From Margaritifera margaritifera (taxonomy: Eukaryota > Mollusca > Bivalvia > Unionida > Margaritiferidae), in NCBI GenBank assembly GCA_029931535.1, contig JAQPZY010000602.1, positions 124,001 through 188,000 of the forward strand: 64,000 nucleotides of DNA. Direction: 5' to 3'. Numbering within the stretch: position 1 is the stretch's first letter; the number at the start of each line of letters is the position of its first letter. Both the position numbers and the translations under genes were made by a program. The notes below the pieces were generated by a model. It made no database searches. It was not told where the DNA came from and worked only from the letters and a program-made list of their open reading frames with translations. Shown piece by piece: positions 11,083 to 23,179 of this stretch.

Positions 11083-11310
11083 ATGAGCCCACTAACGGCT
11101 CAGCCTGCAGAGGAGATAGACCAAAATACTCACACAACAAATAAGAATGTCCCAGCGCAAACAACCGAGGAGGTATTACAAATGGCCTCCACCCCGCTTT
11201 TAACTCAAAAAAGGAAGAGTATTGTTACTCCAACTGAAAACAGGCAAATCCAGGAGAGTGGGGACCTAGAGTCTCCTTCCCCCAAGGGCCGCCCCAAGAG
11301 GACATTATAA
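11083..11310 (+). pseudogene. low-complexity C-terminal part of LINE ORF1 (probable)
   Basis: A 75-codon frame with polar, lysine-, threonine- and proline-rich sequence (for example SPSPKGRPKRTL at its end) lies between the zinc-knuckle remnant and the endonuclease region. It has no known domain. Its place and composition suit the disordered tail of ORF1, separated from the knuckle by a frameshift and stops. About 300 bp of lysine-rich, stop-containing sequence follow before ORF2. Confidence 0.4.
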
Positions 11311-11624
11311 ACAAAACAAGTGAAACGGTGATCCCTAGACAGATAATCACCATAGAAGAGTATAGGTCTAGAAAGAAACTCAATACAGGTGACAATGAAG
11401 ACAAAAAGACAGAAAATAATGACGAAATGTGATAACGAAATCACTGAAAAAGATGAAAACTTAATCCAAAATAACAAACTAAAAGCAAAGAAAGTGAAAA
11501 GGAAGATAACGAAATGGCTGAATACAGTCAAGAAGAAATTAAAGAAACAGACTATAATATATATCCTTAAGAAAAATAAAAAAATAACTAAGAAGAATAT
11601 ATAAAACACGCTTTAAGAAATAAA

Positions 11625-12155
11625 ATGGAGGAACAAGAGCTAAGAATAATATCTATAAATATAACTGCAATAACTAATGAAAAAATAAACAAAATCTATG
11701 AAATAACTAAAAATTACAATGTGATCTTACTCCAAGAAACGTATAATATAGACAAAAAACAAGTACACCAGATTGAAGAGAAATTCAATGCGATAATAGA
11801 ACTTAATAACAATTTTAATGAAATATATACAGGAGTTTCGTGCACAATCAGAAATTCACCTTTTACAAAACCTTTGGAAAGGCTAGAAACAGAAGAATCC
11901 TTCAAAGTTTGATTGTTACACTTAAAAATAAATGGTTGGCACCAAGTAAATGTATATGTGCCGGCGAAGTATAATGCAAAAAAAAAATACAATTCATGGA
12001 AAACCTTTCGAAATATATACAAATATATACAAAGGCATCCATTTGAAAGATTTGTAGCAGAAGGAGATTTTAACTGGGTAGAATCGGATGTGGATAGGAG
12101 TACCGGACTATCCAAAAAAGAAAAACTGTTAAGACCGCCTATAGAGAATTTTTAA
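11625..12155 (+). pseudogene. LINE ORF2 N-terminal endonuclease region (APE-like), broken
   Basis: From the ATG at 11625 the frame begins MEEQELRIISINITAI, the usual opening strand of APE-type endonucleases of LINEs. It contains VILLQETYN (about 11720-11750), where the glutamate of the Q-E-T motif binds metal, and breaks at a TGA at 11910. A second frame (11913-12155) continues with NVYVPAKYNAKK and then AEGDFNWVESDVDR (about 12058-12099), matching the conserved G-D-F-N block. Further downstream the histidine block of the endonuclease is not recognisable. In an active element this domain nicks target DNA; here stops and frame changes remove it. Confidence 0.75.
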
Positions 12156-12950
12156 ATAACAGCAAAATCATAGATGCATATAGAATAATCAACTTAATAC
12201 AGAGGAAATATACTTTTAAATATGGAAACAATCAGGAAAGCAGGATATATAGATATTACATATCAGAAACAGCGAAAGATAGTGTGAAGGAATGTAGTAT
12301 CATAACATCGAATATTGCCTATCATAGGGCAGTTACCATAAACATAAATATAATAAACAACAAAAAAATGGGTCAAGGCACATGGAAATTAAATAATGCA
12401 ATATTAACGGATGAGGATATCAGAAGTATACGAGGAAAATTACAAAATTTCATAAATAATGAAACGTACGATATAACCAAAGAATGGGAAAATTGGAAAG
12501 CTAATATAAAAAATGATACAAAATATTTTTGTACAAAAAGGAAAGGAGAAAGAGAAGAGATGAAACATGAACTAATGAAAATTATAAAGAATGACTTCAT
12601 TAATACGCAAGATAAAGAAATACCTAGGACCAAATACAATAAATTGCAGGAATACAAGTTAAAAGGCCTGAAGATAAGGGCAGGAAAATACAGTGAACTA
12701 TATACAAAGCTAGGGGCATGTATAGAAGGGAAGAGCAAAGAAAAGAAAGGAAAGGACTATGGAATCATTGAGAAAAGATTACACATCATATACAGATAAA
12801 AAAAGATATACTAAGAGAAATTCGACTATACTACAAAAATCTTCATACTACCCAAAATATTGACCAAATGGAAATAGAACGATACTGCAATGAAATAATT
12901 GTACACAGATTGAAAAAGGAGACAAAGAAAACTGTGACAGCTATATAAAT
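12156..12950 (+). pseudogene. LINE ORF2 linker between endonuclease and reverse transcriptase
   Basis: A 171-codon open frame at 12284-12799 reads GTWKLNNAILTDEDI (about 12370-12420), the typical start of the linker following the endonuclease in L1/Tx1-like ORF2. A lysine- and glutamate-rich helical region follows. The frame stops at 12797 and the path to the reverse transcriptase is interrupted by stops. Confidence 0.65.
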
Positions 12951-13754
12951 ATGCAAGAAATAGAGCATGCAATTAAACAACTAAATAAAAGAAAATCACC
13001 AGGGTCAGATGGACTAACTAGTGAGTTTTATAAAACATTTAAGCCACAAAAAATACCAAATTCTGAATTACTTTACAATAATATATATTTTAATAGAGAA
13101 ATGTCGAAGGGAATAAAGCAAGGGGTAATTACGATAATTTGTAAAGGAACAGGAGACTCTGATAATCTTAAAAACTGACGACATATTTCCTTAGTAAACA
13201 CTGATTATAATATTTTAAGTAAGATTCTAGCCAATAGAATAAAAAAAGAAGGCAGAAATATCCAAAATAATATACTAACAATCCAAACTGCCATAGAATA
13301 CATAAATATGAGGGGAGACAAAGGAGCTGTAATACTATTTGACCAAGAAAATTAGTTCGACAGATTAGAACATAGCTATATAGCGTGGGTTTTTAAAAAG
13401 TTTGGTTTTGGAGAAATATTTATCACATGGGTTAAAATCCTTTATACAAATATAAATTCTTGTGTACAAGTGAATGGGGCAAAAACAACGAGCTTCCCCA
13501 TTGAAACATCGGTAAGTCAGGGCTGCTATCTATCTATGCTACCGTATATTATAGCAATAGAGGTACTCTGCAAGAAAATAAATAGTAACAAAAACATCAA
13601 AGGTATGAAAAAAAAATACCAAATTTAGATGCAGAATTGAAAATAGTGCAACATGCAGATGATTGCACAAATTTTATTACCGATGATAAATCATTTAAAC
13701 ATTTAGAAAACGAATTCAATAATTTCGGAATAGCTTTTGGCTCAGAAATAAATC
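12951..13754 (+). pseudogene. LINE ORF2 reverse transcriptase, broken
   Basis: The domain opens with NKRKSPGSDGLTSEFYKTF (about 12985-13041), the classic N-terminal RT block. A stop at about 13176 replaces the tryptophan expected before RHISLVNTDYNILSKILANR (about 13179-13240). FDQEN then a TAG at about 13353 interrupts the first catalytic-aspartate region. SVSQGCYLSMLPY (about 13512-13550) corresponds to the S-Q-G-C block, and the catalytic box reads QHADD at 13649-13663, in another frame. So the aspartates of the box survive but the ORF does not. The H-A-D-D form and the K-S-P-G-S-D-G-L block point to the L1/Tx1 group. Confidence 0.85.
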
Positions 13755-14429
13755 ATGAAAAGTACTGAAATTTTGTTGACTGATAACTGGAGAGGTAACC
13801 ATCCAGGATTACCACCCATTTTAATCAAACAGCAAATCAAAATTTTAGGAATCACATACGGGAACAATCTGCTGCTAATCAATTATAACCAAATATTAGA
13901 GAAACTCAGACACAATTTAGAAATCTGGTCCTGTGCAACACTGATTACGATGGAACGAATTCAGGTCGCACAGACATACATATACAGCAAGATATATTAT
14001 ATAATACATGCAGTTGATATAACAGATAATATGCTAGACAAGATAGACAAATACATTATACAATTCATATGGAAAGGTAAAGTACAGTATCTTCCAAGAG
14101 AGTATCTTTACAAACCGAAAAATGAAGGGGGACTAAATATACCCCACCTACGATACCTAAAAACATTTAACATAATTAATAGATTAAGACACTTCCTGGA
14201 AAGGAAAGAATATGCATGGGCAGCACTATATATGTACTGGATTGGATACTTGTTGAAACACAAACCAGACATATATAGAAACAATAAAATAACTAAATTA
14301 ATGAAACCACCAAGACATCTGAAATATATTAAAGACATTATTATTAAATATAGAGAAATAGAACAAATACGAAAAGAGGAAAAATATGACAAAATATACA
14401 TACTAATAAAAAAAATATATCGATAAGAA
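13755..14429 (+). pseudogene. LINE ORF2 C-terminal domain after RT
   Basis: This is the longest intact stretch of the element (223 codons). It contains the post-RT block IKILGITYGNN (about 13835-13868), a helical region with QVAQTYIYSKIYYIIHAVD (about 13965-14020), YIIQFIWKGK (about 14050-14080) and NEGGLNIPHLRYLKTFNIIN (about 14120-14180). This order is that of the thumb/connection region of L1/Tx1-like ORF2. The frame ends at about 14426. Confidence 0.8.
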
Positions 14430-14852
14430 ACTACGTATTAAAGTACAATTTAATAATCCATGTGTGAATTGGAATCAAGTGTGGAAAAAATGGGCGGAGA
14501 TCAAATCTACAGCCAAGCAAAGTATGTTACACAAATACTTACACAATGTGTGGCTGACGGGGTGGTGTCCCTCCGCAGACACAGTATTACAAAATGCACT
14601 TTATGCAACAATGGACCTTATAGTAAAATACATGTAATACTACAGTGTAAGATCCTACAAATAGAAAGAAACACCTTAATTAACAGTATGAAAATCCTGC
14701 ATACGTATAATGATAGACAGCGATTGTACACAGATAAAATAGAAAATAACGCTCTATATTCTAAAACGATGGACTTTATAATAAATTCAATGCTACGATG
14801 TGGAAGATTAACACCAGTAGATCACCGAGTCCAAGTAATTAATATCACCTAA
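14430..14852 (+). pseudogene. LINE ORF2 C-terminal cysteine/histidine motif
   Basis: After a frameshift the ORF resumes as 14460-14852. It contains CTLCNNGPYSKIHVILQC (about 14598-14651), which fits C-X2-C-X8-H-X4-C, the putative zinc-binding motif at the C terminus of L1/Tx1-like ORF2. The preceding connecting segment (NWNQVWKKWAEIK and LHNVWLTG, about 14465-14560) is in a different frame, showing at least two frameshifts here. The ORF ends with a TAA at 14850. Confidence 0.75.
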
Positions 14853-15560
14853 GAAAGAACCAAAATGCTTTTTCTTTGAAAAAATGAACATATTTGAATA
14901 ATGTTCAAAACAATATATATGAATAAACCTAAATATTTAGATCAAAAGAAGTCATCAATTCAAGAATTAAAGTTGAGTGATGACTCCTTTGTATGAGAAT
15001 CTAAGTACAACTACTGTGGGGAAAGGAACCAGTAGGCCATCCCACTAGGGAGTGGTTCGCGCGAGGCGACCTGGAACCTCTCCATCCACATGTTGGAAAA
15101 GAATACCAAACCAAAAATGTATCATATCTAAGGCCCAATGTCGGCTTGCTTTACACAATTTTAAAGGCCTAACTGACGAGATGAAGAGGCTCCTCAACAT
15201 CTCGACGGAAGAACCATAAATATAAACAAAGAAAAAGCAAAAACAAAATATTTAATAGATTCACGGCACGGGGAAAGATTTAAAATATAAAAAGATAAAA
15301 TAGTAATGAGACTCCACCTTAACATACAGTAGTGGAGATAAAAACTCTTGAGCGTTTTCGTCAGCCTGTACAGGAGGAGGGATCACTGAACGGGGGACAG
15401 GGACGGTTTAGAGCTATCACAATAGGGGATCGGGAACCGAGACCAGGCCGGTCCTGTCTTTATCGCGGTCAGTGATTTCTCCGCCAGGAAGGGGAGAGAC
15501 GAGAGCGCTCTAAAGGAATAATACACTAACAAATGGGCAAACTCGGAGAATTAAAATAAG
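14853..15560 (+). other. probable 3' UTR of the LINE
   Basis: Non-coding sequence follows ORF2. It includes a small stem (AGTCATCA near 14950 with TGATGACT near 14980) and a GC-richer block at about 15340-15520. The element end was not identified. Confidence 0.4.
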
Positions 15561-16808
15561 ATTAATGTAAACATTTAGGTACAAAAAGAACCAAAACATA
15601 ATAGGGAATGAGGACGGGTGTTTCTGCTACTAGCAGACAATGCGAGCCAGTACGAGCCATTCCAGAGTTTCTGAAAATGGGAGCATAAAACACATCAACA
15701 TAACGAAACATTAATATGGGGGGGGGGACAATACAATATACTAAAAACTGCGAGTATACACCCGAACTCACGCACTACATGCAAGCAGACACAACAAACT
15801 AATGGGGGGGGTCTTTTTTGTTGTGGGGGGTGTGTATATTTATTGTTTATGTCTTCATAATATCTCACTGCCTGATCATTATCGCTTTTTATTAGATACA
15901 AAGCAAACATAGCAGACCCTTTTTCCTTTTCAATATACATTTGTAAAATTATTATCAACATCATAATATATCTAATTTTACCATAAACCAAAGAGACAGG
16001 GAAAAACAGTATGGCCGTTGTGATGGAGATGGGGGGAGGAGGGTAAATCAATCCCATTAGGGGAGATGGTAGTTATGAGAACGCGCACCCATCGACGTGT
16101 CACATGCTAGAAACGTAGCACCTCTATCTCGTAAGGTCACTTTTTCTTTCCTTTTTTTTCAATATACATTTCTAAAATTTACCAATTGTTTTTTCTAGCA
16201 TAAATAAGCAAAAACTGGAAAAATATTTGACATAGTATTGCCCGTCCAAACAAATACACAAAACTATAGCAATCAACAAAACATATACAGCAACCATACA
16301 CATAGCAAACACTGGACAAAAACGAGATCCCTGGCAAGGATCACTAGAAAAGGGGATTAATATGGAAAGGAAACCAGCCACAAGGTGTAATGCCTGAGGA
16401 GAGTATTACTTTCCATGGTAAATGTTTTAGACCAAGGGGCAGAACGAATGGGAACCTGGAAACGGGAACCTAAACAAGTATGTCCCATCAAAAACAAAAT
16501 TAAAAACACGAGAAACCCTATTCAAAAACTATATATTTAAATACTATTTTTGTAGCAAAATTCTATTTGATTTTTTTAATACCCACAACAACAGACCTAT
16601 GGGGGACACACTCAGATATTAAAAAAAATCATTTATAACATACGGAACAATAGGGGGTCACCTTAAAGGCCTCATAGCTTATATATCTAGAGGTCTGAGA
16701 GGTGTCTACAAATAAATAGAACGGTGCAGCGGTCTCCAGTGTTGAAAGGGTTAAAAGTAAACGTTTATAAAACCCAAATATTGTGACTGAAGGCAGGTAT
16801 TTTTCATT
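15561..16808. other. stretch with G runs and a short duplicated block
   Basis: No gene is supported. Long G runs occur at 15718-15727, 15803-15810 and about 15825-15830, with another G-rich patch at about 16031-16042. A block CAATATACATTTNTAAAATT preceded by a pyrimidine run occurs at about 15920-15950 and again at about 16150-16180. Confidence 0.5.
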
Positions 16809-19197
16809 TTAATCAAACCATGGCAATGTGGTTATAACAGCAATGTTGGAAAGGTTCAAATTAAAACAAACTGTATCCACATCAAACGATATGCCAATCA
16901 ATGTATGCCCGGATTTACAGGGAAGGGGAGGAGAGTGGAGCCATGTCCCACTTCCATTAGGTTTTTCGACTTTTATTTTCTTTCCTTTTTTCTTAATGTC
17001 ACGCCGAAAATACTGGATTGACGTTGTCACATTGGTGGACTCAAGGCCATTTGGAAAATATATGAGACATTTTCCCTATTAAAAACCAAGTGTTTACTTA
17101 CATTACTTACATATCACATGCACGCTAATTGGTTGAAACAGTGAAGCTGAGGTCAGATATATAACAGATAGCATACCATTATATCCGTCATCAAGTACAT
17201 GCCATGTGGAGGTGATTAGAAAACCCAACACTAGGCACTTGGAGTTATGGGACCTCTTCACCGAATACAAATAATACTTTAGACCTGTGATTCCAGGTAA
17301 ATAATCATATTAAGCATCAACGTAAATACGCGCATGCATATAATGTTTGTTTATACACACAATTACGACCTAATTGATTTTGTTCATCTGTATGTTTGCA
17401 AATATCTTCTTCATATTTGCTTCATCATTCTTTAATTGTCGCTTACAAAACTATTATTGACTCCGTTTTACAGTATAGGTACTAATTCAACTCCCATAGT
17501 AAACCTATAGAAACACCATGATATTAAAAATGCAATAACTTTTATTTCTAAATGCTCATGATCAAACCTGTATTTATCAGTATAGACCCATCCTTGATGC
17601 AAGCTTCTGTGTTAAGTAAACCACATGAGCCGCGGCGTATTTTGGATCTACATGTGCGAGAAACATGCGCTATCCATTATGCACCTAATGAATGTTATTA
17701 ATTGTTCCTAAGTCAAGTCTATAAAAATACTAAAATTACATCAATAGAATCTTGTCTCTATATTTTTTTTAGGTACAGATAGGATAAGCTCTCAAAAGAA
17801 GTTTTTACTAAAATTTTACTTTTCATTGTTAATCAATTATGGACCACCAAACCCGTATATACTCTATTGTATCTTCGCCCATTTCTTGACTGGTTCACAG
17901 TTGTTCTGTATAATTATTTCCGTGAGTCCTATGGTGGCAGGGGACTGTTTGTAAATTGGCCCTGTCAAATTTCTTAACTTAAGGCTATGATGTGACCTTT
18001 TGAGTTATTATTGTGTAATAATTAAAGATATGGATATCTTTGTGAATTAGGTGTTTCGGGCTTGTGTTGTTCTTCAAATTGATGTGAGGCATGTACACCT
18101 CCAATAGTTAGTTCACAGTATGTAGACATTGAAATACCAATAGTCGGCTAGGGAGCAGAGCTAGCCACCCATAGCAGTAGACACGTGGGTTCAAGGCAAG
18201 TAGAATATCTCAAAAACTGTCTGGATGGCAGCTATTTTGAATTGCATAAAGCTGTTATGTACACAATGTTTTTCAAAATCATCACCTGGGGAAAGGGCTT
18301 TCGTTTGCACTGTGAGCATCACTTTGTGTCAATAATGGCATTCGGACGTGAAAAATGCATGTATAAATTAGGGGTTGGGGTGCATACACTTTTTATGCTA
18401 TGAACTTCCATTGACTTGTCAGGTCAAGTGAATGATATTCTTATGTTTTGTTGTATAATAGCTATCCAAAAATAAGGACCTTTTTGACCTCACTTGTGTA
18501 ATTTGGTTTTAATGAATTTTTATATTAGGCAGGTGGATGTGGTGTTAAAATTGTGCAGAAAAACTGTCCATTGCACTCTATAATCTTTCAATCTAACCCT
18601 TGCATATTTGTTAGAACTGGGTACCACAAAAAATTTTGTACCGCAGTATAACGCAGTATTCTGAACATGCAACGACACGTACCACGGTATACCGCAATTA
18701 AATTAAGGACCAACAATTGAATTTTCTGGGTCAGAGGCCTGGGATTTTTTTAAAAAATTTCCGGCACTCAAGTAGCTGGAAAGAATATCTTGCTGTGATT
18801 TATAGCAATATGACACCATATTATATCCATATTATTATTTTAAAAAATTAATTATCTTGAGAAAATAAAATATATTGGCTATAATGAAGAAAAAAAAAGA
18901 AATGGTCAGTATACCTTATAGCAGATGAATTTGCTATGTGTATGTTATTTGTTGTATAAGTTGTCATGTAAAAACTGTAAGCTTACACTATAGCTAACTG
19001 TTACGACCCTATGGTATGAAAAAAACGTAACAAAAAGAAAGTAAAACCAACAATGTTTGTAAAATCAACAAACAATTTATTTCTAAATAATTAACGTGAA
19101 AATCAAAATACACTTACAGTATCGTGTATTAAATTCCAAATAATCCAATAATTATTAGTGTCCTAATCAAAAGTCCTGTATATATAGAACCTATAAA
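16809..19197. other. long AT-rich stretch without gene
   Basis: Two overlapping frames at 16809-17082 mirror each other and match no family. A TACC-rich segment at about 18615-18710 is reminiscent of transposon termini but could not be paired convincingly. Nothing else is supported. Confidence 0.4.
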
Positions 19198-19365
19198 ATG
19201 TTCCAAATGAATGAATGTTCCAAGTTAATGAATGTTCCAAATGAATCTTCGTAATGAATGAATGTTCTGAATGAATGAGTCTTCGTAATGAACGAATGTT
19301 CCGAATGAATGAGTCTTCGTAATGAACTAATGTTCCGAATGAATGAGTCTGTAATGTTCCGATGT
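19198..19365. repeat. 34-bp minisatellite
   Basis: Units of about 34 bp of the form AATGAACGAATGTTCCG followed by AATGAATGAGTCTTCGT repeat three to four times, with shorter, diverged AATGAATGTTCCAA units on the left. The open minus-strand frame here is a repeat artefact. Confidence 0.85.
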
Positions 19366-21087
19366 ACCAACGATAATGTAATCCAGATCATCTTTAAGAA
19401 TGTTCACAGGCATCCGAAAGTCATAAATATAACTCAAAATGTTAATGACTAATCCAGGTAGCTCTGATGAATGGTCCAATAAATAATTCCTTTCGAATTA
19501 TCCATACAACAATACAACATTACGGCATTACATGGTTACAAGATTCCAGCACGGCTATTATTTTAAACATCTGATGATTCCAAGCTGATCGTAAAAACAG
19601 ATCTTTTCAACTCAAGATTTAAAATGGAATGAATATAATTGGCATATTCAGGTCTTTTATACATTAAGCAAATGTCACATTTCACAACAGGAAACGTGTC
19701 ATATTTCGACCCAGAATGCAATACTAAATGCGTCTATTTAGTGGAAATATACTGGAAAAATGGTAAACAGCTCTGACCTTGAACAAAAGTTCAGTAAATA
19801 CGTTGTTGACATCTTTTTTCAAACTTAAAGTGCGACTCACTATTTGACACAAATTTAAAGTACAGTCATAGGCCAAAAGTTTAGGCACATTATAGATTCC
19901 ATATACATAATTCCGTAACACTGATACCCTGAAAAAGACATTGTGCTGACATTAGAGAGCGTGTTGATAAAAACAGGAAGTGTTGACATTTGAAGCATAC
20001 AATTTACTAGCTACACTACTGATATAATAGGCAGGAAAATGTGAGTGGGATGTCAACACTTGGGCAAGATGTGTATTAGAGAGGCCAGTAAACATAAAAC
20101 ACACTGACTCAACAAACGAGAAAATATTTAATGGACTAGAGAAATTACGTAAAATCAAAACAACCGCTGTCATGAAAATCTTAGGATGAGTATCGGTCTT
20201 ACAAAGGAATACATGTACTTAACACATTAATACACACTTTATCGATCTTTCACGGGACTACATATACATATGCCTAACACATTACCATAGCTAGTAATTA
20301 ACAATTATAAAAAAGACATTTTTTTTCTTTCTCTTTTTTAGTCTGAAATATTTCGAAAAGCTTGATTCGGCCCGAATATCTTTCACAACTTCCCATTCGA
20401 CAGCCATGCTGGTACACGTGACACGTGTCAAAGACAGAATTAAAGGTTCATAAATATCATTATATTTGTGATATTCATAATTAATTTGGAACGAATACTA
20501 CTATTTTGTAAAAACATTAATAATTTTTGGAATTATTTTGTTATGAAAAATGTAATAATAAAAATAACATTAAATTCGTAACAAGATTCGGGAATTTCCG
20601 TACATTCCATACTGACGGAAATTACCGAAGTACCGGTACAGTACAAAAGCACCTTGATATGTTCCACCGGAAATAAATGCCGCGGTAAACCGGTGATACG
20701 GCGCACCTATAATATCTGAACATTATTTATATGTGATTTTTCTGTTCTTATTCCTTATTTGTCATGTATGTATCTGAAAATCTCTTTACGGAGGAAATAA
20801 AGAATGAATGAATCTACTAAAACTGTATATACTACATGGAAGTGGAGGGCTAAAGGTACTGGTTGGTACCTTGATGTTGTACATGAATGGCCTATATTCA
20901 TGAATCCTGCCCTTATTTTCTAATATTTATGTCTGTCCTTTTGATTTCAGAGGCTCGTTATAATTAGGGATGTTTCCAGGTCTCTACTTTCTTAATGATA
21001 TACTTACATTGTGACTACATGGTACATAATAAATGTTGTAGTACGCAATGTTTATTGCCACAACAATACAAACATACTAATCCATCC
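19366..21087. other. AT-rich stretch without gene
   Basis: A segment at about 20590-20710 is rich in TACCG/CGGTA words (for example GTACCGGTAC at about 20631), similar in flavour to 18615-18710. No gene or paired terminal repeat was established. Confidence 0.35.
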
Positions 21088-21372
21088 ATCCATCACTCCA
21101 TGGGTACAATGCCCGTTGGTGTCTAATGCACTTTATACAGTTTGTCTCCATTGTACATGGCCCTTTGCTATCCTGCTGTGAGTATGTATATCCATAAGGC
21201 ACCATTCTCTAATATCATCTAGCCATTCTCTGCTTGGATTTCCTCTTACTGCAGTTGCATCCATCGATCAAAATAATACACTCATCAGTTGGTTCTCCAT
21301 TCTGCAGATATACCCGAACAAATTAAGTTTTCGTTCCATAATCATTTGTACAATGCGGATAATCAATGAAAC
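21088..21372 (-). pseudogene. C-terminal scrap of a non-LTR endonuclease/reverse transcriptase
   Basis: Read on the minus strand, 21372 to about 21300 gives IVQMIMERKLNLFGYICRME, then a TGA at about 21264. This is followed by RGNPSREWLDDIREWCLMDI at about 21180-21240 and HVQWRQTV before another stop at about 21130. Blocks of this sort (basic-aromatic 'RKLxLFGHIxRM', then 'GRPxxxWLDDIxEW', then 'DRxxWRxxV') form the extreme C terminus of a widespread group of non-LTR retrotransposon ORFs. It is a small dead 3' fragment, unrelated in sequence to the L1/Tx1-like pieces elsewhere in the window. Confidence 0.75.
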
Positions 21373-22543
21373 AAAATGATTGCCAGATCTTTTGATCATC
21401 AAAGGGGAAAATAAGAATATTCCAAAACTGCTTTTTTCTTTCCTCCTATTTTAATAATGTCTGTATTGTTATTAAATTTGTATCATATGACTACATAAAC
21501 AAAACAAGAGTTTGCTGTTGCAGTAAGAGATAGCAAAACCAATACAATTTTCAAAGAGGAAACTATTCCAAGGTACATTGTGGCTCAAAACAAACGACTG
21601 AAGAGGTTATCAGAAGAAAGGAGAAAGAAACAAAATGCCTGATTCGCCCGTCGGGCCATCAGTGCTGGGCACTAGATCTACTAACTTAAGCTGTACAAAA
21701 AAAATACCTTAGTTTAATATATGGTCGGGTTAGCAATTGAATCTGATAAGTCTTTGATTCCTAATTCTAACATAAACCCTCTTCGTCTCCCTTTACAACG
21801 CATGGAAAAAGAGGTGCTTATCTTGTACAATAGATATCTCTTATATACAGCACCGTTCAGCACGCGCAGCCAATTGTTCAGCGCGACGCTCACATGCAGT
21901 AGTATTAGGTCAACAGTATGTACGTATGTAAGTATGTATGATTGGGGTTTAAGGGCACATCAACACGGTACTGGCTATATGGTACAGATACTAGGTCAAC
22001 ATAGTGCAGTCGTTGAAAACTATCTGAATTTTGTTTATTTGTTATGTTACGCCACAACATTACGTTTATAACATTACAATTTGTAGTTTATTGGTGAAAT
22101 TGTTTTAATGCAAATACATATATCTTCGTGATGTAATGATTTCACCACATTCACAGGGGTGCCTCTAAATTAAGTGGATGAATTTGTATATTAGACATTG
22201 CTAATAACAAAGAACTACGCGTGACCTTGATGAGGAGCATGACATCGACATGTGCATGAAAGGAGAAAAGAATGAACACCCGGAAAGTACAAAAGATTAA
22301 ACAACCATCAGTTATGGATTTATTTGTGGGATAGTAAACTTAATTAGTCTTATTGGCAGTAGGACGTACAGTGAAACTTTGTGACCTGGGCGTTTAATTT
22401 TTTGGGATTCCAGTGATATTGTTGAGGACAATGCAATGCACGTGATGACGGTACTTACTCAGGTCTGGGAATGTTCTGTATGTGGGAAGCTTAATTTATT
22501 TAAATCCATTTTATAGATATATGCATAATTTTTTGATGATCCT
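21373..22543. other. stretch without recognised gene
   Basis: An open plus-strand frame at 21721-22071 has no recognisable domain and no convincing splice sites. Nothing else is supported. Confidence 0.35.
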
Positions 22544-22589
22544 ATGGTTGGATTTACCCGTGTCTGTACGTGCAGAAAAATCTCACCTA

Positions 22590-22922
22590 TTCACATGAGC
22601 ACTTTGTTAGAAACGTATGCACATTTGGTAGATTTTGCAAGCTCATGTGCGCAGTTTGTTAGATCTTGTGAGCCATTGAAAGCTAACCAACTTTTCTCAT
22701 GTGCAGACTTTGCTTACGTGAGAATTTGAATGTTCACATGAGAAAGTCTAACGTAGAAAACATTCTATCCCATTACATCTGATTATGTTTGAAAAAAGAC
22801 AGAGTTCTAATTTCTCACGTGAGTTATCACGTGAGAAATTTGGACTTCGATTCTGATCAGACATTTTAAATTTGTTCTAGGTTGGTTTTTCTGGTGTGAG
22901 TTTTCACATGAACAATTCGAAC
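22590..22922. repeat. cluster of CACATGAG/CTCATGTG and TCACGTGAGAA words
   Basis: Within about 330 bp there are at least eight occurrences of ACATGAG, CTCATGTG, ACGTGAGAA or TCACATGA type words. They include a perfect 14-bp stem AATTTCTCACGTGA (22809-22822), loop GTTA, TCACGTGAGAAATT (22827-22840). The stem contains two CACGTG (E-box-like) hexamers. It may be a decayed inverted-repeat element; regulatory function is not shown. Confidence 0.6.
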
Positions 22923-23179
22923 TTAAATATTCTGTGCAAATGTTGGATGTTAATCAGGGCATCCAGATTATAGTCAAACAGATATTTCTTTTGAATACAA
23001 TATTACTCAAAGACAAGATTCTAATGTTTAAAAGTCTCATTAGCACAGTGTATTCAATGTATTTAAAACAATAGTAATATATAACAAATGAATTTTTAAA
23101 CAATTTCAGGTAGCAAGTGTGCAAGAATTTTTTTTCAATTAAATGAAACATGAAGATTATCTTTTAACTTTCAGTAATT

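Larger units (their letters stand above)
10596..15560 (+). mobile_element. nearly full-length, inactivated L1/Tx1-like non-LTR retrotransposon
   Basis: The plus strand is A-rich throughout. It carries, in the order expected of an L1/Tx1-type element, an ORF1 remnant with a CCHC zinc knuckle (10632-10673), an apurinic-endonuclease-like region (11625-12155), a reverse transcriptase (12951-13740), a long C-terminal domain (13755-14426) and a terminal cysteine/histidine motif (about 14600-14655). Every part is broken by stops or frameshifts. Downstream of ORF2 (ends 14852) lies about 700 bp of non-coding sequence containing a GC-richer block (about 15340-15520), taken as 3' UTR. The exact 5' and 3' ends and target-site duplications were not found, so the outer coordinates are approximate. 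Confidence 0.85.

Noticed and set aside
18150..18200. GTGGGTTCAAGGC as a tRNA B box
   Set aside because: No A box at suitable spacing and no cloverleaf could be drawn.
18615..20710. TACCG-rich segments as the two terminal inverted repeats of a hAT-like transposon
   Set aside because: The ends share words such as TACCGCGGTA-like runs but could not be aligned as reverse complements, and no transposase is present between them.
21721..22071. 116-codon plus-strand open frame
   Set aside because: No domain, splice sites or codon bias; treated as background.
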